The notes below the pieces were generated by a model, which saw only the letters and a program-made list of their open reading frames with translations, made no database searches and was not told where the DNA came from. DNA of 64,000 nt from UBA7328 sp965247965 (GTDB taxonomy: Bacteria > Bacteroidota > Bacteroidia > Chitinophagales > Saprospiraceae): assembly GCA_965247965.1 (NCBI GenBank), contig OZ252053.1, positions 6,983,084 to 7,047,083 of the forward strand. The letters run 5' to 3'. The position numbers were made by a program, and so were the translations under genes. Below, piece by piece: positions 9,915 to 18,739 of this stretch (the stretch's first letter is position 1; each line of letters begins with the position of its first letter).

Positions 9915-10700
9915 GGTTCTGTCGCATCTGCGAAGTCCAAATTATGCAATACCTAACTTTGTAGCCACAAATACTACAAATATGTTCAAAGGCCATTGTT
10001 TTCCGGCATCGATTATTAAACATGCTGTGTACCTTAAACTGAGATTTTCCCTTAGCTATAGAGATATTGAGGAGTTGTTAAAGATGCGAGGTGTAAAGGT
10101 AGATCATGCGACAATTCAAAGATGGGTTTTCAAGTTTACGCCAATTTTTGAAACCAATTTCAGAACAAGGAAACGAATGGCAGGTGGCAGATGGAGAATG
10201 GATGAAACGTATGTGAAGGTAAAAGGTCAATGGATGTTTCTCTATTGAGCAGTAGATAAACAAGGCATGACTATAGATTTCATGCTTAGCCCTAGTAGAA
10301 AGAAGCGATCAGCTCATGCATTTCTGATAAAGGCAATAAATCAGAATGGCGTGCCGTCACTAATAAACATAGACAAGAGCGGAGCAAACAAGGCCGGAAT
10401 CAAGGTTTTCAACAAGCGGAATTGGACGAAGATCAAGTGGAGGCAATGCAAATACCTCAATAATATTGTGGAGCAAGATCACAGGTTCATCAAATGGCGA
10501 ATTGGACCAATGTTAGGATTCAAATCATTTGAATCAGCGAAACGAACACTGGCAGGTATTGAATTGGTTAGAATGCTAAAAAAGAACCAAATGATAGATT
10601 CTAAATCGAGTACCTACAAATCTTTTTGTTCTTTGGCAGCGTGATTTTGGAAGTGAAAGTAGGAATTGCTATTTTTAAGTTAAACAGATGCGACAGAACC
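9915..10700 (+). mobile_element. IS6-family insertion sequence (about 786 bp)
   Basis: Terminal inverted repeats GGTTCTGTCGCATCTG at 9915 and CAGATGCGACAGAACC ending at 10700. The size is right for IS6/IS26-type elements. The 8-bp flanks (GCCCCATG and CTATTGTT) do not match, so no target duplication survives; this is common after IS6 cointegrate or deletion events. Its left end truncates the IS3 remnant. Confidence 0.82.
9982..10644 (+). pseudogene. IS6-family transposase with a premature stop
   Basis: Full-length IS6 transposase (about 220 codons) in one frame with a single in-frame TGA at 10246-10248. The peptide reads ...QWMFLY, stop, AVDKQGMTIDFMLS. Related proteins have LYRAVD here, so CGA (Arg) to TGA is the likely change. 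The DDE residues are all present: Asp in WRMDETYVKVKG, Asp in INIDKSGANKAG, and Glu in NNIVEQDHRFIKWR. The HTH region at the N-terminus is LSYRDIEELLKMRGVKVDHATI. Inactive unless the stop is read through. Confidence 0.85.
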
Positions 10701-10701
10701 C

Positions 10702-11381
10702 TATTGTTTGATATAGCAAATTGTGATTTCAAAACAAATTAGGGCTAAATCCTATTTTGATGTGTTAGTGGTCGGGTGGCGGTTTCTGAAAATCCTGTCA
10801 TACTTCGGCAAGCTCAGCACAAGTCCTCAGCGTGCCTAGTGAGTCGAACTTGTCATCCTGTAGCGAGCCTGGCGAGTGGAAGGATAGACAGGTCAAGTGC
10901 ACAGAAAATTTCGACTGAACGATTTCGGCGCAGCCGAGACAGAATGGAGAAATCTATTCAGTAGACAAGGCAAATCTATTATCTTTTGGTGCTAAACGAC
11001 AAGATTTCTCCATTCACTCCGTTCAGTCGAAATACGCGTAAGACTAACGACACTGCTCATCCTTCGACTCGCTCCTACGGTCGCTCCCTACCTATGACAT
11101 CTATGCCAATGCGCGCCCCTGACCCCTGTTTTTCCTCTACGCTGCGCTTCGTTCCAAAACCGGGGAAGCCGCGCTCCATGATTAGAGATGTCATCATTTT
11201 AATCGGTTAAAGCTACCGGCTTTAATGACGGGTTCAGGATGACAGCTATCAAACAATGACGCTGTCTAAGTTCTGGTCGTCCTTTACGCCTATCATGCAG
11301 CACATCAAATTAGGAATTGGCCCAAATTAGGAGAATGCATGAGAGTTTGAATAGTCATGCTCTCCCCACTTCTTGAATTCG
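10702..11381. other. Gene-free repeat-rich gap
   Basis: No plausible gene. The stretch holds several REP-like pieces (for example CTTCGGCAAGCTCAGCACAAG near 10803, TTGTCATCCTG near 10850, and CCTTCGACTCGCTCC near 11061) and a long imperfect hairpin described separately. Open frames here have repeat-derived compositions and are not genes. Confidence 0.6.
10908..11033. repeat. Imperfect inverted repeat (hairpin, about 126 bp)
   Basis: The left arm contains ATTTCGACTGAAC (10908-10920) and GAATGGAGAAATCT (ending 10955). The right arm reads AGATTTCTCCATTC (from 11002) and GTTCAGTCGAAAT (ending 11033). Transcribed from either side it would fold into a long hairpin. It resembles dispersed palindromic repeats common in Bacteroidota. 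Confidence 0.65.
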
Positions 11382-12974
11382 TCACTCCCTGATTACCAAC
11401 ACATCGGGATTCAAAATCCACTTTGGATCCAACTCACTTTTGATGGCTCTTAGCGATTTTCCAAATATTTTAGACCGTTGTTTCGCATAATAAGGTTGAT
11501 GGTCTTTTCCGACCGCATGATGGTGGGTGATCGTACCTCCGAGTTCGATTATAGCTTCTGATACTACTTTTTTGATCTTATCCCATTGCTCTATCTCGCA
11601 ACCTGTTTGTCCCTTAGCGATAACCGTGTAATAGGGAGCCGGGCCATCCGGATAAAGATGGGTAAACCGGCAACTGATCGTGCCTGCTCCGCATATTTCC
11701 TTGATTGCCCTTTTTGCTCTTGCCAATATTTCTTTATGGAAATGGTCGAATTGATCCCAGGTCACTGCAGTTTCGAACGTTTCCATTATACAGCCCATTC
11801 TTACAAACTCATCTCTTAAATAGGGAGCTTCCAGGAAAGATCTTTTCCACCGGTCTGCTTTTGCATCTCTGCCCTCTTTTCTGATTTTTACGGTCCACCT
11901 TCCATTGCTCTCCGCACAGATTTCTAATGCTTGAGCCATGTACGGACTCATGTCTCTTTTTGCGGATTCGAAACCAAGTATCAATATTGCATGGCTTCCG
12001 TCGCCGAGTCCATTGGACAAAGCTTCAAGTGGATCGACCAATCGCGCATTCGATGGATTCAGTCCTGATTGTGATATTAATCTGCACGCTTCTACCGCTT
12101 CATCCCAGTTTTTGAATTTGACCGTTTGGGCCTCCTTGTGTTTAGGAAGGTCCTGGAGACGCATCCACGCTTCGGTAATAATGCCAAAAATGCCTTCCGA
12201 ACCTGATATGAAGCGCTCTTCACTTTGGCCCGCTCCTGATCCGGGCAATCTACGCGATTGCATGGCTCCCGATGGAGTCAGAACTCTTACCGATTGCACA
12301 AATTCGTCGATATGGGTGTACAGCGTTGCAAAATGGCCTCCTGATCTGGTAGCGATCCAACCCCCTAATGTGCTAAACTCAAAACTTTGTGGAAAATGTC
12401 TTAACGTAAAGCCATGAGGCCTCAATCCACTTTCTAATTGAGGGCCATAAATGCCAGCTTGAATACGCGCTGCGCGACTTTTTTTATCAATTTCCAATAT
12501 GCGGTCAAAGTGACGCATATCCACTGTAACAACTCCCCGATACTTTTCATCCATTGTAGGTTCGACGCCACCTACTACCGAAGAACCTCCTCCATATGGA
12601 ATCAGGGAAATCCGATTTTTCTCTACGTAATCAAATAATTTTAAAATATCGTCTTCAGTTTTGGGGAACGCTATGTAGTCTGGTGGATTATCAAACATTC
12701 CGTGTGAACCGCGCCATATATCCCGGAATGATTTGCCATAGCAATGCGAGATACGATTTAATTTGTCACTGGAGCATATCGTTTTGAGTTGATCGGAAAT
12801 TTCAAAGCGGGGCTTTCGCAATTTGATTTTTTGAATATCGGGTTTTGGAATGGATTTAAATTCCTTGATGCCAAGACTCATCCCGAGCAGGGATTTATAC
12901 TCCTCTAGCCTTCCGGCGTCGACTTCGTAATCTAAATATCCCCATCCCCAGAAGCTTTGGTTATGTTCTGACAT
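11382..12974 (-). CDS. FAD-binding oxidase, alkyl-DHAP synthase-like
   Basis: A 530-aa flavoprotein of the vanillyl-alcohol oxidase/PCMH superfamily. The FAD pyrophosphate loop is IPYGGGSSVVGGVEP, followed by FPQSFEFSTLGGWIATRSGGH, typical of alkyldihydroxyacetonephosphate synthases and related glycolate oxidase subunits. The C-terminal part has TITHHHAVGKDHQPYY, which corresponds to the His-rich HHxxGK active-site motif of alkyl-DHAP synthase. The N-terminal FWGWGYLD start is also typical of this group. An ether-lipid role is possible, but many bacterial members are uncharacterised oxidases. Confidence 0.82.
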   Translation of the reverse strand: MSEHNQSFWGWGYLDYEVDAGRLEEYKSLLGMSLGIKEFKSIPKPDIQKIKLRKPRFEISDQLKTICSSDKLNRISHCYGKSFRDIWRGSHGMFDNPPDYIAFPKTEDDILKLFDYVEKNRISLIPYGGGSSVVGGVEPTMDEKYRGVVTVDMRHFDRILEIDKKSRAARIQAGIYGPQLESGLRPHGFTLRHFPQSFEFSTLGGWIATRSGGHFATLYTHIDEFVQSVRVLTPSGAMQSRRLPGSGAGQSEERFISGSEGIFGIITEAWMRLQDLPKHKEAQTVKFKNWDEAVEACRLISQSGLNPSNARLVDPLEALSNGLGDGSHAILILGFESAKRDMSPYMAQALEICAESNGRWTVKIRKEGRDAKADRWKRSFLEAPYLRDEFVRMGCIMETFETAVTWDQFDHFHKEILARAKRAIKEICGAGTISCRFTHLYPDGPAPYYTVIAKGQTGCEIEQWDKIKKVVSEAIIELGGTITHHHAVGKDHQPYYAKQRSKIFGKSLRAIKSELDPKWILNPDVLVIRE

Positions 12975-13072
12975 TATTTGTATGTAATATCTTAATAATC
13001 AATGACTTAAGTTAGTATGAGATATGCCGATAGCCGTTCTCAAAATTTCGAAATTTGGCATATCTTATCTAC

Positions 13073-13660
13073 TTATTCAGCCAAACATTCAAAATTCAAC
13101 TTATAAAATTGCGGATGCGATTGCCAAGTCTGTCCGGTAATTATGCGACCATCTCTTACCGCCTGTTCTTTCCCGATAAAAGTACCCCCACAGGATTCTA
13201 CTTCAAATTTCACGTGCTCGTAACAAGTCACTTTCTTGTCTTGAACCAAACCGGCCGTGACCAAAATCTGTATACCGTGACAGATCGCGAAAATATTTTT
13301 TCCAGCTCGATCAAAATCTCTGACAAGTTTGATCACTTTCGGGTCATTCCGCAAAAACTCCGGCGCGCGCCCTCCGATGATAAGAATGCATTCGTAGGCA
13401 GCAGAGGTGGCATTGGAAATCTCGATATCCGATTCTACATGGTATCCTTTTCTTTCGATATAGGTGTCCCAACCTGGTTCGAAATCGTGCATGACCAGGT
13501 TGAGAAGCTTTTTTGACGGGGCGGCAATGTGCACTTCCCAACCGGCCTCTTCAAACCTATGTTTTGCGTATAAGGTCTCATAACTTTCACCTCCGTCCCC
13601 TGTGAGTATCAATATTCTATCCATGGTAAATCCGTCTTTTCGAAAAGAATCAGAGTGCAT
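13073..13660 (-). CDS. DJ-1/PfpI family protein
   Basis: Class I glutamine amidotransferase-like fold of 195 aa. It starts the fold with ILILTGDGGESYETLYAKHRFEEAGWEV, and the nucleophile elbow is NIFAICHGIQILVTAGL with the conserved Cys and following His. CILIIGGRAPEFLRNDP contributes the other strand. Members act as deglycases, chaperones or hydratases; the sequence does not decide between them. An internal ATG at 13624 (MDRILILTGD) fits the domain start better than the ATG at 13660. Confidence 0.85.
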   Translation of the reverse strand: MHSDSFRKDGFTMDRILILTGDGGESYETLYAKHRFEEAGWEVHIAAPSKKLLNLVMHDFEPGWDTYIERKGYHVESDIEISNATSAAYECILIIGGRAPEFLRNDPKVIKLVRDFDRAGKNIFAICHGIQILVTAGLVQDKKVTCYEHVKFEVESCGGTFIGKEQAVRDGRIITGQTWQSHPQFYKLNFECLAE

Positions 13661-13763
13661 AATAGCAAATGATCAAGACGGAAGCAATAAGATCAACAAT
13701 CACGAATAAAACGAGTAATCGCGTCAATTGATCCTTGCTGACCTTTAAATTTAATCCGTTCAT
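13650..13763 (-). CDS. Small single-pass membrane peptide (37 aa)
   Basis: A short frame, MNGLNLKVSKDQLTRLLVL and onward, with a charged N-terminal half and a single hydrophobic helix (LLVLFVIVDLIASVLIICYY) to the end. Its stop overlaps the upstream ATG of the DJ-1 gene by 11 bp, which would suit translational coupling. No family recognised; support is its composition and position only. Confidence 0.35.
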   Translation of the reverse strand: MNGLNLKVSKDQLTRLLVLFVIVDLIASVLIICYYAL

Positions 13764-14002
13764 GTTAATGTTAATTCGAGTGCTTGAAGGTATACATAAA
13801 TTCAAAAGTTATTAGGCCGACAAAGGGCAAATCAAATTTACATCGTCCGACGAAGTCTTGACGTAGTTGGATTTGGTTCAAGAAAAATATCGGTATGGTG
13901 TGATTTGCACGTTTGTACACCTATTTTCGTTGCATGGTCGCAAATCCGCCTTCGCTAAAGCTACCGCGGACAAGGTAAATTTGCGACGCCATTAGCTGTG
14001 AG

Positions 14003-15418
14003 ATGAAAAGTATCGCTTCCACGTCAAATGTCAAGCTATTGATCTGTGTCCTCCTTGCCGCAGTGATGTGGCAGTTTGATGATGCAATTGATATGCCTGC
14101 ACAGGCATGGCATATTTTTTCCATCTTCCTTGCCGTCATCTTGAGTTTTATTTTACGACCATACCCTATGGGATTTTGTGTTCTAATAGGCTTGATCTCA
14201 CTCGTCATCCTTCAATCTCTCACCATAAATGAAGCCCTATCTGGTTTTGCTGATCCTACGGTTTGGCTTGTCGTCGTGGCTTTTCTTCTGGCCCAGGCGG
14301 TAATTAATACGGGTTTTGGAAAACGGCTCGCCACTCTTTTAGTTGTAAGATTGGGTAAGACTGTCCGGGGCCTTGCATATGCGTTTTGTGGTTCGGAATT
14401 TCTGCTTGGATCGGTAATGCCTTCTAATACGGCCAGGGGTGGAGGTATTCATGCTCCTATTGTAAATTCATTATCTCATTCCCTTGATTCTACTGCGGAA
14501 AATAATCCCGAACGAGCCGGTCAATATTTAATTTTAGTCGGGGCTCATGCCAATCTGATCGTAGCTGCTATGTTCATGACAGGAATGGCCGGTAATCCCC
14601 TGGTAAGCAAGGCTGCTGAGGATATTTTCAATGTAAATTTTGGGTGGGGCACATGGATCCTGGGCTCCATTGTTCCCGGTGTCATTTCGCTGTTGCTACT
14701 TCCTCAGATCATGTATTTACTCGCCCGGCCAAGCCTGAAAGAAGGTAAAAAAGCGCAGGAAAATGCAAAATCAATTCTGAGGGAAATGGGGCCCATGCAC
14801 TGGAAAGAAAAAGTGATGTTCATTGTATTGGTCGCAATGCTTATACTATGGACCACAAAGTTCATTCACGGAATGGGCACTACCCTTGTTGCCTGGATTG
14901 GGATGCTCATCTTAATTCTTTCCAAAGCGCAGACCTGGAACGATATTATAGAAAATGAAAAAGCGTGGGACACTTTAGTATGGCTGGGAGGTCTGCTCAC
15001 CATGGCCAATATGCTTCTGGAGTACGGCTTTATCCATTGGTTTGTCAATAATCTGAAGGGATTGGTTTCGGTATATTCGGCATTGATGGTAGTGCTCGTT
15101 TTAGGTATTTTTTATTTCTACAGCATGTATGCATTTTCAATGCTTACAGCCCATATTGCGGCGATGGTGGCGCCGTTTTTGGCGGTGTGCCTGACCGCAG
15201 GAGTCGAGCCGATGCTGGCCGTTGCTGTCTTCGCCTATTTTTCATGCCTTTGCGGCTGTACTACTAATTATTCGACCGGGCCTGTAATTATCTACTTTGG
15301 ATTGGGATACGTGAAAGCGCCGAAATGGTTTACCATTGGTTTTGTCATTTCCTTGTTTCATTTGATCGTTTGGATACCTATTGGGTTGGTTTGGTGGAAG
15401 GTTTTGGGGTGGTGGTAG
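14003..15418 (+). CDS. DASS-family anion/dicarboxylate permease
   Basis: Polytopic inner-membrane transporter of 471 aa in the SLC13/DASS (CitT, 2-oxoglutarate/malate translocator) family. Typical motifs are GFADPTVWLVVVAFLLAQAV, LGSVMPSNTARGGGIHAPIV (a first substrate/Na+ clamp with SNT), and the second clamp CGCTTNYSTGP. It has about 12 hydrophobic segments. It probably takes up or exchanges di- or tricarboxylates. No neighbouring pathway genes identify the substrate. Confidence 0.88.
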   Translation: MKSIASTSNVKLLICVLLAAVMWQFDDAIDMPAQAWHIFSIFLAVILSFILRPYPMGFCVLIGLISLVILQSLTINEALSGFADPTVWLVVVAFLLAQAVINTGFGKRLATLLVVRLGKTVRGLAYAFCGSEFLLGSVMPSNTARGGGIHAPIVNSLSHSLDSTAENNPERAGQYLILVGAHANLIVAAMFMTGMAGNPLVSKAAEDIFNVNFGWGTWILGSIVPGVISLLLLPQIMYLLARPSLKEGKKAQENAKSILREMGPMHWKEKVMFIVLVAMLILWTTKFIHGMGTTLVAWIGMLILILSKAQTWNDIIENEKAWDTLVWLGGLLTMANMLLEYGFIHWFVNNLKGLVSVYSALMVVLVLGIFYFYSMYAFSMLTAHIAAMVAPFLAVCLTAGVEPMLAVAVFAYFSCLCGCTTNYSTGPVIIYFGLGYVKAPKWFTIGFVISLFHLIVWIPIGLVWWKVLGWW

Positions 15419-15424
15419 GAGTCG

Positions 15425-15520
15425 CCAGTCGGGAGCGAACCTGTCCCGACTGGAACTAAGTGAAACGTCGGGAGCGGAGATCCCGACTGGAGTGTAGCGA
15501 AACGTCGGGACGGCAAGCGA
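15425..15520. repeat. Tandem GTCGGGA hairpins downstream of permease
   Basis: Two adjacent stem-loops: CCAGTCGGGA (15425-15434) pairs with TCCCGACTGG (15444-15453), and GTCGGGA (15467-15473) pairs with TCCCGAC (15481-15487). A third partial unit follows, all linked by AGTGAAAC/AGCGAAAC. It may act as a transcription end for the permease, although no U-run follows. It looks like a dispersed palindromic repeat. Confidence 0.6.
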
Positions 15521-15659
15521 AGAAAATATCTAATCTTTAGCAACAAAATGTTGCCTTGAGGTGCTTCATTAACAAGGCCCTGCAGCTATCATGCAGTGTA
15601 TGGTAAGATTTTACCAGACAGGAAACATAGTATTTTCCTATTGTGCTCTTCTGAATTCC

Positions 15660-15767
15660 TTAGCCACTCAAAACCAGGCTTGCTATCATTATGCCCATCG
15701 TTGTGAAAAGGACTGCAAATAAAAAAGCAAATCTCACCATAGTTCGTACTGGTACCGTCTTCATCAT
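15660..15767 (-). CDS. Small single-pass membrane peptide (35 aa)
   Basis: The frame MMKTVPVRTMVRFAFLF and onward has a positively charged start and one hydrophobic helix to its end (AFLFAVLFTTMGIMIASLVL). It sits alone in a 570-bp gap between the permease and the IS66 element. It resembles the 37-aa peptide at 13650-13763 in size and design but not clearly in sequence. Weak support. Confidence 0.3.
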   Translation of the reverse strand: MMKTVPVRTMVRFAFLFAVLFTTMGIMIASLVLSG

Positions 15768-15991
15768 ATTAGATTATAATTTAATATGTAAAAATATCAA
15801 GATTTAGCAATTCTACAAACAATGTGAGGATTGCTTTAGAATTTGTTGTCTCTATTAAGGACAATTTTTTGGAATGGCATACCTACGACACTGGCTTTTT
15901 TATTTTGATATTCCGCACCTTGCAATGGCTGTGTTTGATACACAAAAAAAATCGGGCAAAGAATTAAATTAAATCTGATCAAAATAATTTT

Positions 15992-17524
15992 GTAACTACT
16001 CAGGAGGTAATATAACGAATAATAATAATGGAGTAAAAAGAGTTATAGGACAATCCAACTCGAACTAAAGATAATAGGGCCGGATAAATTGGACTATTAT
16101 CGAATCACGACTAACAAAACTGGAAAAAGAAAACCAACTTCTTCGAAAGGAGAATAAGTTTTTGCGTGAAGAGAATAAAATTCTATGCCAAGAGATTAGA
16201 GAACTTCGCGAAAAACTGGAATTAGTCCTTAGCCAACTGGCCAAAAAAGAGGTTAAAAAAGACAGCCACAACAGCCACAACCCACCAAGCCAAGACAAGT
16301 CAACACATGAGAAAAAAAGTCTGCGTAAGAAAACAGGACGTAAATCAGGAGGACAAAAGGGTCATAAGGGTCATTATCTTGCAATGACAGATAATCCTGA
16401 TGAAAAGCACATAGTAAAAAGTGATTACTGTTCAAAATGTGGGGACACAATTGATCAGGAAAAGCAACAATTGGTATCGAAAAGACAAATAGTAGAAATA
16501 CCTTCGATACGCCCCAGATACATTGAATATCAGCAGTATGGATGCCAGTGCGGGCGGTGTGGTCATCTTCAAAAAGGTAGTTTTCCCCAAGGGGTAAAAG
16601 CACCGATCCAATATGGTAGCAGCGTCATAGCACTGGTCAGCTATTTTAGCGTTTTCCATTATCTTCCCTTCCAAAGAATGACCCAGTTGTTCAAAGATAT
16701 ATTTCACTTGCCCATCAGTGAGGGAAGTGTACAGAACTTATTGAAAAAAGCAGCCCAAAAGGCTCGACCCATATACCATGCTATACTCCAACAAATCTTT
16801 TCATCGACTTACGTCGGTTCGGACGAAACATCTGCTAAAGTAAATGGCGACAAATGGTGGGTATGGGTGTGGCAAAATATGAAAAACACTTACATAAAAG
16901 CCACTGAAAGTCGAGGATTTATAAGTGTCCAGCAAATAATTGGCGATCACTTGTCCCACGCTACAATAGGGTCAGACCGCTGGGCAGCACAACTGAAAAT
17001 GAAATCCAAATCCAAACAATTATGCATAGCTCACTTATTGAGAGACCTCATATTTTTGGAAGAATCGGAAAACCAAGTTTGGGCCAGCCAATTTAAGTCC
17101 TTGTTAGAACATGCTTTAGCCTTGCGAAAAAGAACAGAACAAACTCAAACCTTTCAAACCAACCAAAAGGATGCCTATAAATTGGAAAAAAGGCTTGATC
17201 GGCTACTGTTAAGGCATATCGAAAAAACCGAATTCCCAAAAACTCATTCTTTTCAAAAATCAATGTTAAAAAACAGGAATTACATCTTTCCCTTTTTATA
17301 CAATTCTGAAGTCCCACCGGACAACAATTCTTCAGAAAGGGCAATAAGAAATGTAAAAGTAAAACTAAAGGTCTCAGGACAGTTTAAATCGGGTCAGAAT
17401 ATATTTTGTGTCTTGCGTTCCTGCATCGATACATTAAAAAAAAGAGAGCTCAATGTTTTGGCCTATCTTTACTGCATTGCCAAACTCCCTACTCAAAAGC
17501 ATTGTTTGGTACCTGAGTAGTTAC
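15992..17524 (+). mobile_element. IS66-family insertion sequence, single-gene type (1533 bp)
   Basis: Terminal repeats GTAACTACTCAGG at 15992 and CCTGAGTAGTTAC ending at 17524. A perfect 8-bp duplication ATAATTTT flanks it (15984-15991 and 17525-17532), the duplication length expected for IS66. It carries only the TnpC-type transposase and lacks tnpA and tnpB, like the ISBst12 subgroup. Confidence 0.92.
16162..17520 (+). CDS. IS66-family transposase (TnpC type)
   Basis: A 452-aa transposase. The N-terminus is a coiled coil or leucine zipper (REENKILCQEIRELREKLEL), then a Ser/Pro/Lys linker, a zinc-binding region (CSKCGDTIDQE and CQCGRCGHLQKG), and the DDE core with the Asp of YVGSDETSAKVNGDKWWVW and the Glu-containing SSERAIRNVKVKLKVSG. 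No ATG precedes the coiled coil. The frame is open from 16078, and initiation must use TTG at 16162 or another non-ATG codon such as ATT at 16096. The stop overlaps the right terminal repeat. Confidence 0.88.
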   Translation: MREENKILCQEIRELREKLELVLSQLAKKEVKKDSHNSHNPPSQDKSTHEKKSLRKKTGRKSGGQKGHKGHYLAMTDNPDEKHIVKSDYCSKCGDTIDQEKQQLVSKRQIVEIPSIRPRYIEYQQYGCQCGRCGHLQKGSFPQGVKAPIQYGSSVIALVSYFSVFHYLPFQRMTQLFKDIFHLPISEGSVQNLLKKAAQKARPIYHAILQQIFSSTYVGSDETSAKVNGDKWWVWVWQNMKNTYIKATESRGFISVQQIIGDHLSHATIGSDRWAAQLKMKSKSKQLCIAHLLRDLIFLEESENQVWASQFKSLLEHALALRKRTEQTQTFQTNQKDAYKLEKRLDRLLLRHIEKTEFPKTHSFQKSMLKNRNYIFPFLYNSEVPPDNNSSERAIRNVKVKLKVSGQFKSGQNIFCVLRSCIDTLKKRELNVLAYLYCIAKLPTQKHCLVPE

Positions 17525-17606
17525 ATAATTTTCAACTTCTAAAGCCGCAGGATTCTCGAAACATTACAGCTTTTTGAAGTACGGATCAAAAACGAAAATC
17601 TACGCT

Positions 17607-17627
17607 ATTGTTATAACATTGTTATAA
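17607..17627. promoter_or_regulatory. Possible MazEF operator (direct repeat)
   Basis: Two copies of ATTGTTATAA (17607-17616 and 17618-17627), 11 bp apart and partly palindromic, lie 20-40 bp before the antitoxin ATG. The position and spacing suit autoregulation by the MazE/MazF complex. This is inferred from the pattern only. Confidence 0.4.
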
Positions 17628-17645
17628 TTTTATTATTTTAGCTGC

Positions 17646-17936
17646 ATGGAAACAACAATTAGAAAAATCGGGAACAGCAGAGGGATTATTATTCCTCAGT
17701 CATTGATAGAAAAGTACGATTTGAAAAGGGTAAGCCTGGAAGAGACGGATTCCGGCATTCTTCTTAAATCCATTGAGGAAAAGTCGGAGTACGAAAAAGG
17801 AGTTGAAGAGTTGAGGAGGACCAAGCACATATGGCAGGCTGAAATTGAAAAGGAAGCAAATGATCCTGATACGATTGCATATTATGAAAAAGTCGCCGAG
17901 GAAATGGAAGATTGGGATATGGAAATAATGGAATGA
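17646..17936 (+). CDS. MazE-like AbrB/SpoVT antitoxin
   Basis: A 96-aa protein. The N-terminal swapped-hairpin DNA-binding domain begins METTIRKIGNSRGIIIPQSL, the standard MazE/AbrB signature. The C-terminal half is acidic and probably disordered until it binds the toxin (about 20 Glu/Asp after residue 45). Its stop overlaps the start of the downstream toxin gene as ATGA, which implies coupled translation. It neutralises the toxin and probably represses the operon. Confidence 0.88.
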   Translation: METTIRKIGNSRGIIIPQSLIEKYDLKRVSLEETDSGILLKSIEEKSEYEKGVEELRRTKHIWQAEIEKEANDPDTIAYYEKVAEEMEDWDMEIME

Positions 17937-18268
17937 ATCGGGGTGAAATTTGGACTGTCAACTTTTCTCCACAGGTTGGTGATGAAATCAGGGGTATACG
18001 TCCGGCAATTATTGTTAATCACAACAACTTTGCTTTGCTGGAATTAAGATTAGTGATCCCCATTACTAAAGATCGTAAATTTCGCAAGCCTTGGCATATA
18101 CCGATTGAACCATCGCTTTTGAACAATTTAACTAAAAATAGTATTGCGGACTGTTTCCAATTAAGACCGGTTTCGAAGAGGAACTTCGTAGCAAAAATCG
18201 GCGAAATGTCAGAAGGCGATTTCACCAAAGTAAAATTGGCTTTGTTAAAGATACTAGACTTAACCTGA
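17933..18268 (+). CDS. MazF/PemK-type endoribonuclease toxin
   Basis: A 111-aa MazF-like toxin starting MNRGEIWTVNFSPQVGDEI, followed by RGIRPAIIVNHN with the conserved active-site Arg and the SH3-like barrel pattern. PITKDRKFRKPWHI and the later LRPVSKRNF match the conserved strands. It is predicted to cleave single-stranded mRNA at a short motif that cannot be read from the sequence. The ATG at 17933 overlaps the antitoxin stop; an upstream TTG at 17912 is less likely. Confidence 0.88.
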   Translation: MNRGEIWTVNFSPQVGDEIRGIRPAIIVNHNNFALLELRLVIPITKDRKFRKPWHIPIEPSLLNNLTKNSIADCFQLRPVSKRNFVAKIGEMSEGDFTKVKLALLKILDLT

Positions 18269-18272
18269 CGGA

Positions 18273-18737
18273 TCAGATTAGGCTTTGCATTACCTCAACA
18301 AACTCATCAATCTCCTCCACCGTATTATAATAATGCGGAGAAACCCGCACAATCCAATCAACACCCTTCCTTTGAAAATCAATAGCTCCGCTAGTGCTGA
18401 AGGCAACGGACACATTAATCTTGCGATCCCTTAAATATTTCTTGATTTGGATTGGGTCGCCTTTTTCAGAGTGAAAAGTAATGATGTTGCACTTTTGGCT
18501 TCCCAGATCCATGAGTCGAATACCGTGAATCGCCGACAATCTATTCCTGGTGTATTCTGCAAGTTGAGTATTTCTTTCTTCAATATTCTTCATGCCGATA
18601 TTCAAAGTGTATTTGAATGCCTCTTTACTTGCCAATAGCAATGCATATGCGAATTCCCAATCTTCGAACCTTTTCGCAGTTTATTTTCAAAATCCTCAAG
18701 ATCAACTTCCCCACTATTGCAATCCTCTACTTTGAAT
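18273..18737 (-). pseudogene. Class V aminotransferase remnant with internal deletion
   Basis: The C-terminal domain of a fold-type I, class V aminotransferase (cysteine desulfurase/isopenicillin-N epimerase-like) is readable from RFEDWEFAYALLLASKEA to the end, including CNIITFHSE and GVDWIVRVSPHYYNTVEEID. Just upstream, in a different frame (about 18680-18735), SGEVDLEDFENKLRKGSK matches the middle of such enzymes. The PLP-Lys region that should lie between them is missing, so an internal deletion with a frame change destroyed the gene. It converges with mazF, 4 bp away. Confidence 0.7.
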
Positions 18738-18739
18738 GT

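Noticed and set aside
9906..10709. Target-site duplication for the IS6 element
   Set aside because: The 8 bp on each side (GCCCCATG or AGCCCCAT versus CTATTGTT or TATTGTTT) do not match in either choice of boundary.
10776..11210. Two open frames in the repeat-rich gap after IS6
   Set aside because: Their sequence is made of REP-like palindromes and Arg/Ser-rich translations; no start context or family.
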